In this document: positions 1-7,907 of the stretch, in pieces
Numbering within the stretch: the first letter of the stretch is position 1
Layout: every line of letters begins with the position of its first letter
Program-made: the position numbers and the translations under genes
Notes under the pieces: generated by a model
What the model was told of the DNA's origin: nothing
The model's input: only the letters and a program-made list of their open reading frames with translations
Database searches by the model: none
Assembly: GCF_002734285.1 (NCBI RefSeq)
Contig: NZ_NSEA01000035.1
Span: 1 to 47,412 of the forward strand
DNA length: 47,412 nucleotides
Source: Fredinandcohnia onubensis
GTDB lineage: Bacteria; Bacillota; Bacilli; Bacillales; Bacillaceae_L
Direction: 5' to 3'

Positions 1-8
1 TAACCAAA
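1..8 (+). rRNA. 23S rRNA, extreme 3' end (partial)
   Basis: The first bases read taaccaaa, which matches the usual 3' tail of Bacillus 23S rRNA. A ~105 bp spacer and a 5S gene follow, as in an rRNA operon. Only a few bases are present, so the call rests mainly on context. Confidence 0.45.
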
Positions 9-66
9 ATACTTCGAAGATGAATGTAAATACGTTATCTAGTTTTGAAGGAATGAAAATTTCTTC

Positions 67-94
67 TTGAAATATTTTCTAAAGATAGTATAAT
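67..94 (+). promoter_or_regulatory. putative promoter in the 23S-5S spacer
   Basis: TTGAAA (67-72), a 16-nt spacer and TATAAT (89-94) lie ~20 nt before the 5S gene. It could give extra transcription of 5S and the tRNA cluster. The spacer is AT-rich, so a chance match is possible. Confidence 0.4.
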
Positions 95-113
95 AATACT
101 TGTCTTTAATTTA

Positions 114-229
<116 letters not shown>

Positions 230-239
230 TTTGTATCAT

Positions 240-314
240 TCCGCAGTAGCTCAGTGGTAGAGCTATCGGCTGTTAACCGATCGGTCGTAGGTTCGAGTCC
301 TACCTGCGGAGCCA
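240..314 (+). tRNA. tRNA-Asn(GTT)
   Basis: The acceptor pair tccgcag/ctgcgga, anticodon loop CTGTTAA and TTCGAGT T-loop are present, and CCA is encoded. First tRNA of a cluster in B. subtilis trnD order. Confidence 0.96.
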
Positions 315-317
315 TTT

Positions 318-409
318 GGAGAGCTGTCCGAGTGGTCGAAGGAGCACGATTGGAAATCGTGTAGGCGGTCAACACTGTCTCAAGGGTTCGAATCCCTTGC
401 TCTCCGCCA
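318..409 (+). tRNA. tRNA-Ser(GGA)
   Basis: The acceptor pair is ggagagc/gctctcc, the anticodon is GGA, and there is a long variable arm as expected for serine. CCA is encoded. Confidence 0.96.
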
Positions 410-434
410 CTATTTATATATTTACAAGTAAGTT

Positions 435-509
435 GGCCCGTTGGTCAAGCGGTTAAGACACCGCCCTTTCACGGCGGTAACACGGGTTCGAATCCCGTAC
501 GGGTCACCA
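435..509 (+). tRNA. tRNA-Glu(TTC)
   Basis: The acceptor pair is ggcccgt/acgggtc with one G-T pair, the anticodon loop is CTTTCAC, and CCA is encoded. Confidence 0.96.
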
Positions 510-513
510 TTAT

Positions 514-589
514 GGAGGATTAGCTCAGCTGGGAGAGCACCTGCCTTACAAGCAGGGGGTCGGCGGTTCGATCCCGTCATCCTCCACCA
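514..589 (+). tRNA. tRNA-Val(TAC)
   Basis: The acceptor pair ggaggat/atcctcc and anticodon loop CTTACAA are present and CCA is encoded. The first 5'-tRNA-copy module starts 13 nt downstream. Confidence 0.96.
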
Positions 590-602
590 TTTGAAAAGTT
601 GT

Positions 603-744
603 TTTTCTATTATCGCGGGGTGGAGCAACGAGCGTTGCATCATCGAAGTTACTGCGAGTTGTCCCGACGGATAAAGCTTCCTGAATTAGCTTGTAGAGGA
701 AGGGACAGTCAACAGTTAACTAATTGCATAACTTAAACAAGATA
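603..744 (+). repeat. Module E1: 142-bp insertion with a copied 5' end of tRNA-fMet
   Basis: A 25-bp direct repeat at 603-627 and 745-769 covers 11 bp of upstream flank and the first 14 nt of tRNA-fMet. The first copy has no anticodon or T arm, so it is not a tRNA. It runs straight into an 82-nt core (628-709) matched without gaps, at about 64 of 82 positions, by the core of module E2 (932-1013). Shared blocks are catcatcgaa, cgagttgtcccgacggat and gtagaggaagggacagt. GTTGTCCC pairs with GGGACAGT, enclosing TTCCT/AGGAA. No ORF is present. I do not recognise the family. Confidence 0.8.
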
Positions 745-755
745 TTTTCTATTAT

Positions 756-832
<77 letters not shown>

Positions 833-843
833 AAAAAAAGTTA

Positions 844-872
844 TTGACTAGAACGAAATTATATAGTAATAT
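844..872 (+). promoter_or_regulatory. internal promoter of the tRNA cluster
   Basis: TTGACT (844-849), a 17-nt spacer and TAATAT (867-872, overlapping TATAAT at 870-875) lie downstream of tRNA-fMet. A transcript from here would carry module E2 as its 5' leader before tRNA-Asp and the rest of the cluster. Confidence 0.6.
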
Positions 873-912
873 AATATTTGTTCTGTAACAAAAGACGAAA
901 TATTCAAGTAAA

Positions 913-1057
913 ATGGTCCCGTGGTGTAGCGACGAGCAAAACATCATCGAATCAACTACGAGTTGTCCCGACGGATTATCATCCTCGAATAAACTAGTAG
1001 AGGAAGGGACAGTTAACAAGCGAAAGAAAATGCGCATTGAATATTTAATAATTTTAC
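913..1057 (+). repeat. Module E2: 145-bp insertion with a copied 5' end of tRNA-Asp
   Basis: A 19-bp direct repeat at 913-931 and 1058-1076 carries the first 17 nt of tRNA-Asp. As in E1, the partial copy ends at AGC plus a purine and continues with ACGAGC into the same 82-nt core (932-1013). Predicted pairings are CAACT/AGTTG, GTTGTCCC/GGGACAGT and CCTC/GAGG. The tail (1014-1057) is AT-rich and unlike that of E1. Two different tRNA genes with the same core argue for a specific element and against a simple local duplication. Confidence 0.8.
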
Positions 1058-1059
1058 AT

Positions 1060-1135
1060 GGTCCCGTGGTGTAGCGGTTAACATGCCTGCCTGTCACGCA
1101 GGAGATCGCCGGTTCGATCCCGGTCGGGACCGCCA
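1060..1135 (+). tRNA. tRNA-Asp(GTC)
   Basis: The acceptor pair ggtcccg/cgggacc and anticodon loop CTGTCAC are present; CCA is encoded. Its first 17 nt are duplicated 145 bp upstream in module E2. Confidence 0.96.
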
Positions 1136-1143
1136 TATGTAGT

Positions 1144-1219
1144 GGCTCAGTAGCTCAGTCGGTAGAGCAAAGGACTGAAAATCCTTGTGTCGGCGGTTCG
1201 ATTCCGTCCTGAGCCACCA
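1144..1219 (+). tRNA. tRNA-Phe(GAA)
   Basis: The acceptor pair ggctcag/ctgagcc and anticodon loop CTGAAAA are present; CCA is encoded. Confidence 0.96.
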
Positions 1220-1226
1220 TATTTAT

Positions 1227-1302
<76 letters not shown>

Positions 1303-1318
1303 TTTTTAATTTAATAGT

Positions 1319-1403
1319 GGAGGGGTAGCGAAGTGGCTAAACGCGGCGGACTGTAAATCCGCTCCCTCCGGGTTCGGCGGTTCGAATCCGTCCCCCTCCA
1401 CCA
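1319..1403 (+). tRNA. tRNA-Tyr(GTA)
   Basis: The anticodon loop is CTGTAAA and a long variable arm (ctccctccgggttcgg) makes it 85 nt, as usual for bacterial tRNA-Tyr. CCA is encoded. Confidence 0.96.
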
Positions 1404-1440
1404 TTTAATTAGTAACCTTTTATTTAAATTTAAATATAAT

Positions 1441-1514
1441 AGGGGTATAGTTTAAAGGTAGAACGAAGGTCTCCAAAACCTTTGGTGTGGGTTCGATTCC
1501 TACTACCCCTGCCA
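1441..1514 (+). tRNA. tRNA-Trp(CCA)
   Basis: The acceptor pair aggggta/tacccct and anticodon loop CTCCAAA are present; CCA is encoded. Confidence 0.96.
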
Positions 1515-1524
1515 ATCTAATTAT

Positions 1525-1601
1525 GGCGATTGTGGCGAAGTGGTTAACGCATCGGATTGTGGTTCCGACATTCGTGGGTTCGATTCCCATCAGTCGCCCC
1601 A
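1525..1601 (+). tRNA. tRNA-His(GTG)
   Basis: An extra 5' G (1525) faces C73, the histidine identity feature, followed by the acceptor pair gcgattg/cagtcgc. The anticodon loop is TTGTGGT. CCA is encoded. Confidence 0.95.
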
Positions 1602-1737
1602 TTTTTTGTTTGCAATATTATTTTGTGGTATTGTCGACGATATTCCGCAAAATTTCCTGATGAAATTTTTCAGAATATCCTCTTGCGGAGTAGCTCATGT
1701 AGCTTATTCGAAGAAGTCTTACATGAAGCTTAATCAA
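1602..1737 (+). other. structured spacer with a tRNA-5'-end-like stretch
   Basis: This is the third long gap in the cluster and holds no gene. TCCGCAA and TTGCGGA can pair around an inner AATTTC/GAAATT hairpin. The text that follows (gcggagtagctcatgtagc) resembles the 5' part of a tRNA such as Gly or Asn, and ATGTA/TACAT forms another hairpin. The E1/E2 core is absent. It may be a decayed tRNA. Confidence 0.35.
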
Positions 1738-1812
1738 TGGGCTATAGCCAAGCGGTAAGGCAACGGACTTTGACTCCGTCATTCGTAGGTTCGAATCCTG
1801 CTAGCCCAGCCA
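1738..1812 (+). tRNA. tRNA-Gln(TTG)
   Basis: The acceptor pair tgggcta/tagccca and anticodon loop CTTTGAC are present; CCA is encoded. Confidence 0.96.
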
Positions 1813-1834
1813 TTTTTTACTTGAATAATAATTT

Positions 1835-1909
1835 GCGGAAGTAGTTCAGTGGTAGAACACCACCTTGCCAAGGTGGGGGTCGCGGGTTCGAATCCCGTCT
1901 TCCGCTCCA
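1835..1909 (+). tRNA. tRNA-Gly(GCC)
   Basis: The acceptor pair gcggaag/cttccgc and anticodon loop TTGCCAA are present; CCA is encoded. Confidence 0.96.
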
Positions 1910-1911
1910 AT

Positions 1912-1985
<74 letters not shown>

Positions 1986-2022
1986 TTATTTTAAACTGAA
2001 TGTAAGTGCTTTTTTATGACTT

Positions 2023-2108
2023 GCCGGGGTGGCGGAACTGGCAGACGCACAGGACTTAAAATCCTGCGGTAGGTGACTACCGTACCGGTTCGATTCCGGT
2101 CCTCGGCA
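2023..2108 (+). tRNA. tRNA-Leu(TAA), CCA not encoded
   Basis: The acceptor pair gccgggg/cctcggc, anticodon loop CTTAAAA and long variable arm are present. The discriminator A is followed by tct, so CCA must be added after transcription. Confidence 0.95.
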
Positions 2109-2138
2109 TCTTCTGATGTCTTTTTTCTTTCTATATAC

Positions 2139-2221
2139 GCCTGAGTGGTGGAATGGCAGACACGGTGGACTCAAAATCCACTGCCAGCGATGGCGTGCCG
2201 GTTCGAGTCCGGCCTCAGGTA
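2139..2221 (+). tRNA. tRNA-Leu(CAA), CCA not encoded
   Basis: The acceptor pair is gcctgag/ctcaggt with a G1-T72 wobble, the anticodon loop is CTCAAAA, and the variable arm is long. There is no encoded CCA. Last tRNA of the cluster; a terminator follows at once. Confidence 0.95.
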
Positions 2222-2223
2222 TC

Positions 2224-2258
2224 AAAAAACACTTCCCATTAACTAGGAAGTGTTTTTT
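2224..2258 (+). terminator. terminator of the rRNA-tRNA operon
   Basis: AAAAAACACTTCC pairs perfectly with GGAAGTGTTTTTT around a 9-nt loop. A near copy stands directly after the right attachment site of the island (27410-27443). Confidence 0.9.
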
Positions 2259-2296
2259 CTTTGTGTTTTCCTAAATTGCAGCGAAGTAGAAAACAA

Positions 2297-2318
2297 GGTT
2301 GTCCCTTATGGGGCAGCC
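2297..2318 (+). terminator. terminator-like hairpin
   Basis: GGTTGTCCC and GGGGCAGCC pair around TTAT and are followed by tctttt. Possibly a back-up terminator of the tRNA operon. Confidence 0.5.
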
Positions 2319-2333
2319 TCTTTTCATACATTT

Positions 2334-2357
2334 AGTCGGACATGTCATCCGACTTTT
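2334..2357 (+). terminator. terminator-like hairpin
   Basis: AGTCGGA and TCCGACT are followed by TTTT. Third hairpin in a row after the tRNA cluster. Confidence 0.5.
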
Positions 2358-2367
2358 TGTGTAGCAC

Positions 2368-2544
2368 CTATACTAACGGTTTCTCAGCTGTTTTCAATTT
2401 TTTGCATTTTCTCGGTTCTGTACTTCTCATGAACTTTTTTTCATGATGTAAGGATTTAAGTAAACTGATGACCATGAACCCAATCACGATTGAAAAAGGG
2501 AGAACGGCAATGATTATATCTTCGGACACAAAAAGGAAGTCCAT
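2368..2544 (-). CDS. possible small membrane protein (58 aa)
   Basis: Starting at the ATG at 2544, it would encode a peptide with one hydrophobic segment (residues ~7-29, including IIIAVLPFSIVIGF) and a basic tail rich in Lys and Arg. The start lies inside the terminator of the upstream hydrolase gene, and no convincing ribosome binding site is placed for it. The clean transmembrane-plus-basic-tail pattern is the only support. I do not recognise the family; it may be spurious. Confidence 0.3.
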   Translation of the reverse strand: MDFLFVSEDIIIAVLPFSIVIGFMVISLLKSLHHEKKFMRSTEPRKCKKLKTAEKPLV

Positions 2545-2562
2545 TCCCAAGAACGGACTTCC
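2535..2562 (-). terminator. terminator of the LysM/NlpC gene
   Basis: Reading the minus strand, GGAAGTCC and GGACTTCC pair perfectly around 12 nt and run into TTTTTG. It lies 17 bp beyond the stop codon of the hydrolase gene. Confidence 0.8.
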
Positions 2563-2578
2563 TCATGCTTTTAAAAAC

Positions 2579-3679
2579 TTATTTATAAAACCTCTTAAAT
2601 CCTTCAAAATGTTTTTTCCAGTAAGAGTCATTTACATTCGAAATGACAACACCGTCATTTGAAGCATGAATAAATTCGTTGTTCCCAACATAAATCCCAA
2701 CGTGTGAAATACCAGACTTATAGGTTCCCTGGAAGAATACTAAGTCTCCAATTTGAGGTGTATTAACATAATAAGAGCGCATATGGTAGCCTTCGCTGGA
2801 ATAGCGATTCGTATCTAAACCTGCTGCCTTATATGCATAGTAAATGAACCCACTGCAGTCAAATCCGTTTGTGCTAGACCCACCCCAGACGTATGGTGTT
2901 CCTAATTGGTCTTTAGCTACTTTAATCAACTGATTGACATTATAGCTACTATTGGTTGGTGGAGTTTCAACTGTAGGTGTTTCTACTTTAGCGCCATCCC
3001 CAATATTTAGCTTTTGACCAATGTAGATCATATCGGATTTCAAGTTGTTCCATTTCTTTAGGTTTGCAACTGTCACTTTATAGTCGATTGCAATTCTTGA
3101 CAAGGTATCGCCTGACTTAACGGTATAGACAGTTGCGGTTTTCACCTGTTCCTCTTGAGGTTTCTCTATTTTCTCAGGAGTAGAAGTAGTAGGTTCCTCA
3201 GTTGTAGGTTTACTTGGATTCTCGGTTGTAGTAGGTTTACTTACAACAAACACATTTCCTGGGTAGATAAGAGTAGAATTCAAGTTATTCCACTTCATTA
3301 AATCACTTAGAGAAATCTTATGTAATATAGCAATACCACTGAGTGTATCACCAGATTTTACTGTGTATGTAGTTGCCTTTGATGTGCTAGGCTTTTGGGT
3401 TTCTTTTTCAGTTGTAGGTTGCGTATTGCTGGTTGGTGAACTGCTTGTAGAATTTACTTCTGTCTTAAGAACTTGACTCGGGAAAATAAGATCACTTGTT
3501 AAATTGTTTAAAGACTTCAATTGTGAAACAGTCAGATCATGTTTTTGAGCAATCTTCCACAGTGAATCACCACTCTGAACTTTGTACGTGCTTGCTGCCT
3601 CGGCCTCTTCTGCAGCAAAAAATGCAGATGCAATGATGGCAGTCGTCGTCACGGACATATATAGCTTCTTATTACCCAA
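2579..3679 (-). CDS. secreted LysM-NlpC/P60 cell wall endopeptidase
   Basis: This 366-residue protein starts at a TTG, 8 nt after GAGGAGGT. A signal peptide (residues 1-28, cut near AEAAS) is followed by three LysM peptidoglycan-binding modules (~30-75, ~103-150, ~184-228), separated by Thr/Ser/Pro-rich linkers. The C-terminal NlpC/P60 papain-like domain (~245-366) has the catalytic Cys in DCSGF and the His in ISHVGIYVG, with a conserved HAS further on. Family members such as LytF and LytE cleave the D-Glu to diaminopimelate bond in wall peptides, usually at division septa. It is likely a separation or growth autolysin; the exact counterpart cannot be decided by eye. Confidence 0.9.
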   Translation of the reverse strand: MGNKKLYMSVTTTAIIASAFFAAEEAEAASTYKVQSGDSLWKIAQKHDLTVSQLKSLNNLTSDLIFPSQVLKTEVNSTSSSPTSNTQPTTEKETQKPSTSKATTYTVKSGDTLSGIAILHKISLSDLMKWNNLNSTLIYPGNVFVVSKPTTTENPSKPTTEEPTTSTPEKIEKPQEEQVKTATVYTVKSGDTLSRIAIDYKVTVANLKKWNNLKSDMIYIGQKLNIGDGAKVETPTVETPPTNSSYNVNQLIKVAKDQLGTPYVWGGSSTNGFDCSGFIYYAYKAAGLDTNRYSSEGYHMRSYYVNTPQIGDLVFFQGTYKSGISHVGIYVGNNEFIHASNDGVVISNVNDSYWKKHFEGFKRFYK

Positions 3680-3826
3680 CTTTTGTACCTCCTCGCGAAT
3701 CTATTAATCTAATAAATTATACTATAGTTTTGTCTAGGTTTGTAGATTAATGTGGAAATAGAGGAATAGTTATCCAATGTGTTAGGGGGACACCATGAAA
3801 TTGATCTTTTTTTGCCGAAAAAAAGT

Positions 3827-3859
3827 AAAGCTTGCAGTAATATACTTACGGCAAGCTTT
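3827..3859 (-). terminator. terminator of the 67-aa gene
   Basis: On the minus strand AAAGCTTGC and GCAAGCTTT pair perfectly, followed by ACTTTTTTT. It lies 25 bp after the stop codon. Confidence 0.75.
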
Positions 3860-3883
3860 GTGAAAGATGAATTTGTCTATAAA

Positions 3884-4087
3884 TTAATACCCGTATTCCC
3901 AGTCAATGTTTTCTTCATACCAAACAACTTGATCAATGGGGTCAAACTGAATTTCTTTGTCATTAATGGTACATTTTATATTCTTACAATCTTCGAGACT
4001 TACTAGATCTTCGTATACATCATGCTCAACGTTTTCTAATACTGTCAGAGAGTGGTCTTTATTGATTAATAATGCTGTACCTTTCAT
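3884..4087 (-). CDS. small acidic hypothetical protein (67 aa)
   Basis: The ATG at 4087 has AAGGAAGG about 9 nt upstream. The protein is acidic, with a Trp/Tyr-rich C-terminus (VVWYEENIDWEYGY), and has no signal peptide or membrane segment. It stands alone between its own terminator and a promoter region holding a perfect TGTGA-N6-TCACA box. That suggests control by a Crp/Fnr-type regulator, perhaps oxygen-responsive. I do not recognise the family. Confidence 0.65.
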   Translation of the reverse strand: MKGTALLINKDHSLTVLENVEHDVYEDLVSLEDCKNIKCTINDKEIQFDPIDQVVWYEENIDWEYGY

Positions 4088-4130
4088 TACCTAGCACCTT
4101 CCTTAGAAGATTTATTGTTCAATCAACTAC

Positions 4131-4184
4131 AGTATAACTCCAATTAGTAACTTGGAACTAAAATTGTGAATAGATTCACAATTT
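4131..4184 (-). promoter_or_regulatory. Crp/Fnr-type operator with a minus-strand promoter
   Basis: A perfect inverted repeat (AAATTGTGAA TAGA TTCACAATTT, 4161-4184) contains TGTGA-N6-TCACA, the binding pattern of the Crp/Fnr family. About 25 bp downstream on the minus strand is TATACT (4136-4131). The box centre would be near -48 from a start around 4124, close to the activator position of Fnr promoters. Confidence 0.6.
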
Positions 4185-4285
4185 CTTCATAATTATGTTT
4201 GAAATGTTGTAACAAACTAAATTCTTTTATGAAGAAGGAGGGAGTAGTGGAAAGAAAGGGTCAATTTCGATACAAATAAATAAAA

Positions 4286-4309
4286 CCCCAAGGTAAATAA
4301 TCCTTGGGG
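4286..4309 (-). terminator. terminator of the MBL-fold gene
   Basis: CCCCAAGG and CCTTGGGG pair around an 8-nt loop, followed on the minus strand by TTTTATTT. Confidence 0.85.
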
Positions 4310-4320
4310 TCATCGTCATA

Positions 4321-5169
4321 TTACACATATCCATTCACAAAGTACGTGAGTATTTCTAAATCGTCCTCTGTTAACTCACGTTGGAAACGGGAGGACATCT
4401 CTGTTGTCATTTTGTCTACATCGCCTTGATATTTCTTCGTTAATTCGGAACTTGTCTTCAATAATGTAACGAAGGAAGAAAATTCATCCTTATTCAATGG
4501 TGCAGGATGATGAGATAGGAAATAGATTTCCGCATCATAACCTTCGATCTTCTCCAGAAGTTTCCCCATCTTATCAACGGTATAGTGCCATTTTTCTGCG
4601 TACATATTCGCATAGAGGGAGTCACCGAGAAACAGCATTTTTTCCTCAGGGATATAGAGGAGATTCGAATCAGGCGAATGATCTCCACCCACATGTTCAA
4701 TGAAACAGGTAACCCCACCTAGATTCAGTTTTACTTGCTTTTCAAAAATGAGGGTAGGATCTGGTATGGAAACATTCCGGTCATTTCCAAGCTCTAGCTT
4801 AATCGTGTCTGCACAAAATGGTATTTCTACTCCTGATTCAACTCGTTCATCCAATTCCTTGTCTTCCCATGAAAATGTCTGTAATTCTTTTATTTTTTCA
4901 TAGGTCATGCTATTTGCGATTGAAGGCATGTCCATTTCAGAAAGGCCAAATACATGATCCCAATGCCAATGGGAAAGAGCGAGAATACCTCCGCTTATGT
5001 GATGGGTAGCTAATTGCTGTTTAAATAGTTTAGCATGCTCAGACGAATTCCCAGCATCAATTAACAATGTTTGAGCGTCTCCTACAATGGCTACCAATAT
5101 TGGGCGATCTGTTTTTTGAACTGGAGGGAGGTAAAAAAGACGATTAGAAAGCTTTTGTAATGTCTGCAT
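4321..5169 (-). CDS. metallo-beta-lactamase-fold hydrolase
   Basis: The 282-residue protein starts at an ATG with AAAGGAG upstream. The metal-binding signature HWHWDH (~residues 67-72) is the H-x-H-x-D-H motif of the superfamily. Further ligands are probably the His in EHVGGDHSPDSN (~160-170) and the Asp in MLFLGDSLYANMY. There is no signal peptide, so it is cytoplasmic. Relatives include glyoxalase II-like thioesterases, lactonases and other hydrolases; the substrate cannot be predicted. It is a single gene with its own terminator. Confidence 0.85.
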   Translation of the reverse strand: MQTLQKLSNRLFYLPPVQKTDRPILVAIVGDAQTLLIDAGNSSEHAKLFKQQLATHHISGGILALSHWHWDHVFGLSEMDMPSIANSMTYEKIKELQTFSWEDKELDERVESGVEIPFCADTIKLELGNDRNVSIPDPTLIFEKQVKLNLGGVTCFIEHVGGDHSPDSNLLYIPEEKMLFLGDSLYANMYAEKWHYTVDKMGKLLEKIEGYDAEIYFLSHHPAPLNKDEFSSFVTLLKTSSELTKKYQGDVDKMTTEMSSRFQRELTEDDLEILTYFVNGYV

Positions 5170-5406
5170 ATATGAACTCCTTTAAAAATGTTTGTATCGT
5201 TCATTATATCCCATTTATAGAAGAGAAAAAAATTGTGGTTCATTTTATCAACCGTCACAAATTTTTCACATCTATAGATGCCCCTTTTTCTTGAACCCCC
5301 TTCTATAACAAGGATGAGGGGTATATCAAATGACCTTAAGGTTCCGGTGGATGTTACCCCTTACTTAAAAAAGTGGACCTGTCCCAAAGGAAGGATTGTG
5401 ATCAAG

Positions 5407-6387
5407 ATGGCAAAGTATAGAATGGTGCGGACTGATTTTTGGAAGAATCCGGTGGTTTCAGAGGAAATGACGCCGGAGGACAAATACTTCTTTTTATATC
5501 TCCTAACGAATCCCCATACAACTCAAATCGGAATCTATCGCATTACGAAAAAGGAAATGGCTTTTGATATGGGCTATTCGATTGAAACGATTCATGCCTT
5601 GATGGACCGTTTTATCAATCACCACAAAATGGTACAGTACAATCCCAAAACGAGAGAAATCGCGATTAAAAACTGGGGAAAATACAATTTGAATAAAGGC
5701 GGAAAGCCGATTATGGATTGTATTCTTTCAGAGCTACAAGAAGTGGAGGATCTCTCACTAATTGAATATGTAGCGGAAAATATCGATCGACCCGATATCT
5801 TATCACTCTATCATTCTTATTATGAAAATCAATCGGAAGGGGACATAGAACCTTCTTTCTATCACTACGATCCGATTATAGCTAAGGCTGGGACAATGGA
5901 CCTGTCCCGCTGTCCCGACGATACGTTGACGACTCGTGATACGATACGTGGACAAAAAGAAAAACAAAAAGAAAAAGAAAAAGAAAATAAAAAACAACAA
6001 CAACAAGTTCTTTATCCTGATATAGCTAATGAATCAAAGACAGAGGCTGTTCGAAAAATTGTAGAGTGTTGGGATCAAAATGAGTTTGGGTTGACGAACA
6101 TGAATGGGAAAGAGCAGTTGTTGGCGTGGTTAGAGGATTCTAGCTTTATGAATCCGAAAGATGTGATCCTAAAAGCGATGGAGATTGCCTGTGCCAACAA
6201 TAAGCGGAGGCCAAACTATGTCGTTGGCATTCTGAAAAACTGGGAGAATGAATCGTTGCTCACGCTTGATGAAATTGAGTTGTATGACGAGAGCAAAAAG
6301 CAGGCTCAATCGGTTAAATCTACGAAATCAGGTCGTGCTATTCCGAGTACCTATCAATTTGATCCAACGGCAGGTGAAAACTCATGA
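5407..6387 (+). CDS. DnaD-domain replication protein, phage type
   Basis: I chose the ATG at 5407 (MAKYRMVRTDFW) because AAAGGAAGG lies 12 nt upstream; an in-frame ATG at 5278 would add 43 unlikely residues. The N-terminus (~1-130) has the winged-helix look of phage replication-initiation proteins (DKYFFLYLLTNPHTTQIGIY). A low-complexity Gln/Lys/Glu linker follows, and then a C-terminal DnaD-like domain (ending RRPNYVVGILKNW). Such proteins bind DNA and help load the replicative helicase. The next gene encodes a DnaB-type helicase and overlaps by 4 bp. The pair looks like a replication module left from a prophage. Confidence 0.75.
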   Translation: MAKYRMVRTDFWKNPVVSEEMTPEDKYFFLYLLTNPHTTQIGIYRITKKEMAFDMGYSIETIHALMDRFINHHKMVQYNPKTREIAIKNWGKYNLNKGGKPIMDCILSELQEVEDLSLIEYVAENIDRPDILSLYHSYYENQSEGDIEPSFYHYDPIIAKAGTMDLSRCPDDTLTTRDTIRGQKEKQKEKEKENKKQQQQVLYPDIANESKTEAVRKIVECWDQNEFGLTNMNGKEQLLAWLEDSSFMNPKDVILKAMEIACANNKRRPNYVVGILKNWENESLLTLDEIELYDESKKQAQSVKSTKSGRAIPSTYQFDPTAGENS

Positions 6388-7619
6388 ATTTTGTGGAAAC
6401 GGCCTTTTTAGGGTGTTTGATTAAGGCTAATTATTTAATCAAAGATACGGTGATCCGTCCTGAACAGCTAGAGGGTACCACTCATCAAGAATTGATGCGG
6501 AGAATGATTGACTTTCATAATGATGGTAAGAATATCGATTTGATTTCATTAACGACGATGCCGGACCTTGAAAATTTTGGTGGGATGTCCTATCTTTCAA
6601 GCCTGCTCGCACACGCGGATGTTGAAAAGTTTGATGAATTTGAAGTACTTATTCTCGACCTTTGGAAGGAGCGAGAGAAGAAGAGCATTTTGGCGCTTGC
6701 GAATATGGGAAATTGGGAGATTACGAAGGTCATTGCCGAATTGGATAAAATCAACCAGGTCAAGATGAACGATCATACATCCTTGAATCAAGCATTGGTC
6801 AGTATGTATGAAGCACCTTGGCAGGAGCAAGAAGTCATGAAAATGGCCACAACAGGGATCAGAAAACTCGACGAAATAACAGGAGGCTTCCAGGATGGGG
6901 AGGTGACGATTCTAGCAGCTCGTCCATCCATGGGGAAAACCGACGTGATGCTCCATTTTGCAAAGGCAGCGGGATGGGCAGGCTACCTTCCAATTGTCTT
7001 TTCGTTGGAAATGCCTGAAAAACTGATCACCTCTCGATTAATCGCGTCAACGGGTGGCTATAACCGTCTGAAAATGAGGAACCCCGGAAAGATGTTAAAT
7101 CAAAGCCAAAAGGATCGCTGGGCAGATGTCATTGGACACTTGAATGAAACCACTATTCAAATCTTTGATGGAGCAGGTCAAACCGTCTCAGAAATGAGAG
7201 CAAAGACACGAAAAATGCTGCATCAATATCCAGACCTGAAGCCTGTCATTTTTATTGATTATTTAACCCTCATCCGCTCAAGCGAACTTTATGGAGGCAA
7301 CGCCCATCTGCAAATCACCGAAATATCTAGGAATCTAAAAACAATGGCAAAGGACTTTGATTGCCCTGTGATTTGTTTAGCGCAGCTCAATCGTTCAGTG
7401 GAAACAAGAGCCGAAAAACGACCAATGATGTCGGATATTCGAGAATCGGGCAGCATCGAACAGGACGCAGATGTGATTCTGTTCCTTTATCGCGAAAAGT
7501 ACTATGACAAAAACACCGAAAATCCATTTCTAGAAATCATCGTTTCTAAGAATCGAAATGGTCCAGTAGGGACGATTCATGTTACATACAATGAGTTCAC
7601 AGGAATGATTGAGGCATAA
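6384..7619 (+). CDS. DnaB-like replicative helicase, phage type
   Basis: The ATG overlaps the upstream stop (ATGA). Residues 1-100 form the DnaB N-terminal helical domain. Residues ~155-411 form a RecA-like core with Walker A ARPSMGKT (~180), Walker B VIFIDYL, the Gln-containing ICLAQLNRSVE and the arginine-finger region around SDIRESGSIEQDADVI. At 411 residues it is shorter than chromosomal DnaC/DnaB (~450). Its coupling to a DnaD-like loader indicates a phage origin and not the housekeeping helicase. It would unwind DNA ahead of the fork with ATP. Confidence 0.85.
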   Translation: MNFVETAFLGCLIKANYLIKDTVIRPEQLEGTTHQELMRRMIDFHNDGKNIDLISLTTMPDLENFGGMSYLSSLLAHADVEKFDEFEVLILDLWKEREKKSILALANMGNWEITKVIAELDKINQVKMNDHTSLNQALVSMYEAPWQEQEVMKMATTGIRKLDEITGGFQDGEVTILAARPSMGKTDVMLHFAKAAGWAGYLPIVFSLEMPEKLITSRLIASTGGYNRLKMRNPGKMLNQSQKDRWADVIGHLNETTIQIFDGAGQTVSEMRAKTRKMLHQYPDLKPVIFIDYLTLIRSSELYGGNAHLQITEISRNLKTMAKDFDCPVICLAQLNRSVETRAEKRPMMSDIRESGSIEQDADVILFLYREKYYDKNTENPFLEIIVSKNRNGPVGTIHVTYNEFTGMIEA

Positions 7620-7685
7620 GCATGGGGACGAATGGGTCTCGGTCGGGTCCTTTGTTCCATGTTTGAATGAATAGGGGGAAACAAA

Positions 7686-7907
7686 ATGAAGGTAAGGGAT
7701 TTATACATAGATGCAATATGCTATGAAGAAGTCAGTCTAGCCCATTATATTCATCATTTGCTAGAAGAGGGCAAGGTTTCAGTAGAGGGTGACGCCGCCA
7801 CATTAGATCTTAATCTAGCAGACCATGAGAAAGTGAAGGAAATGATTGAAAATAATGTATTAGGTTTTCATAAAATCGGGGTCTATTCACTAAAAATGAA
7901 TCAATGA
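7686..7907 (+). CDS. small phage-type hypothetical protein (73 aa)
   Basis: The start has a strong site (gggggaaacaaa before ATG). The protein is soluble and acidic, with no membrane segment; charged helices such as HEKVKEMIENN are visible. It follows the DnaD/DnaB pair in the same direction, so it is probably part of the same phage remnant. I do not recognise its function. Confidence 0.65.
   Translation: MKVRDLYIDAICYEEVSLAHYIHHLLEEGKVSVEGDAATLDLNLADHEKVKEMIENNVLGFHKIGVYSLKMNQ

Noticed and set aside
3795..3863. 22-codon ORF with GGGGG before ATG
   Set aside because: It runs through the terminator hairpin at 3827-3859 and has no coding character.
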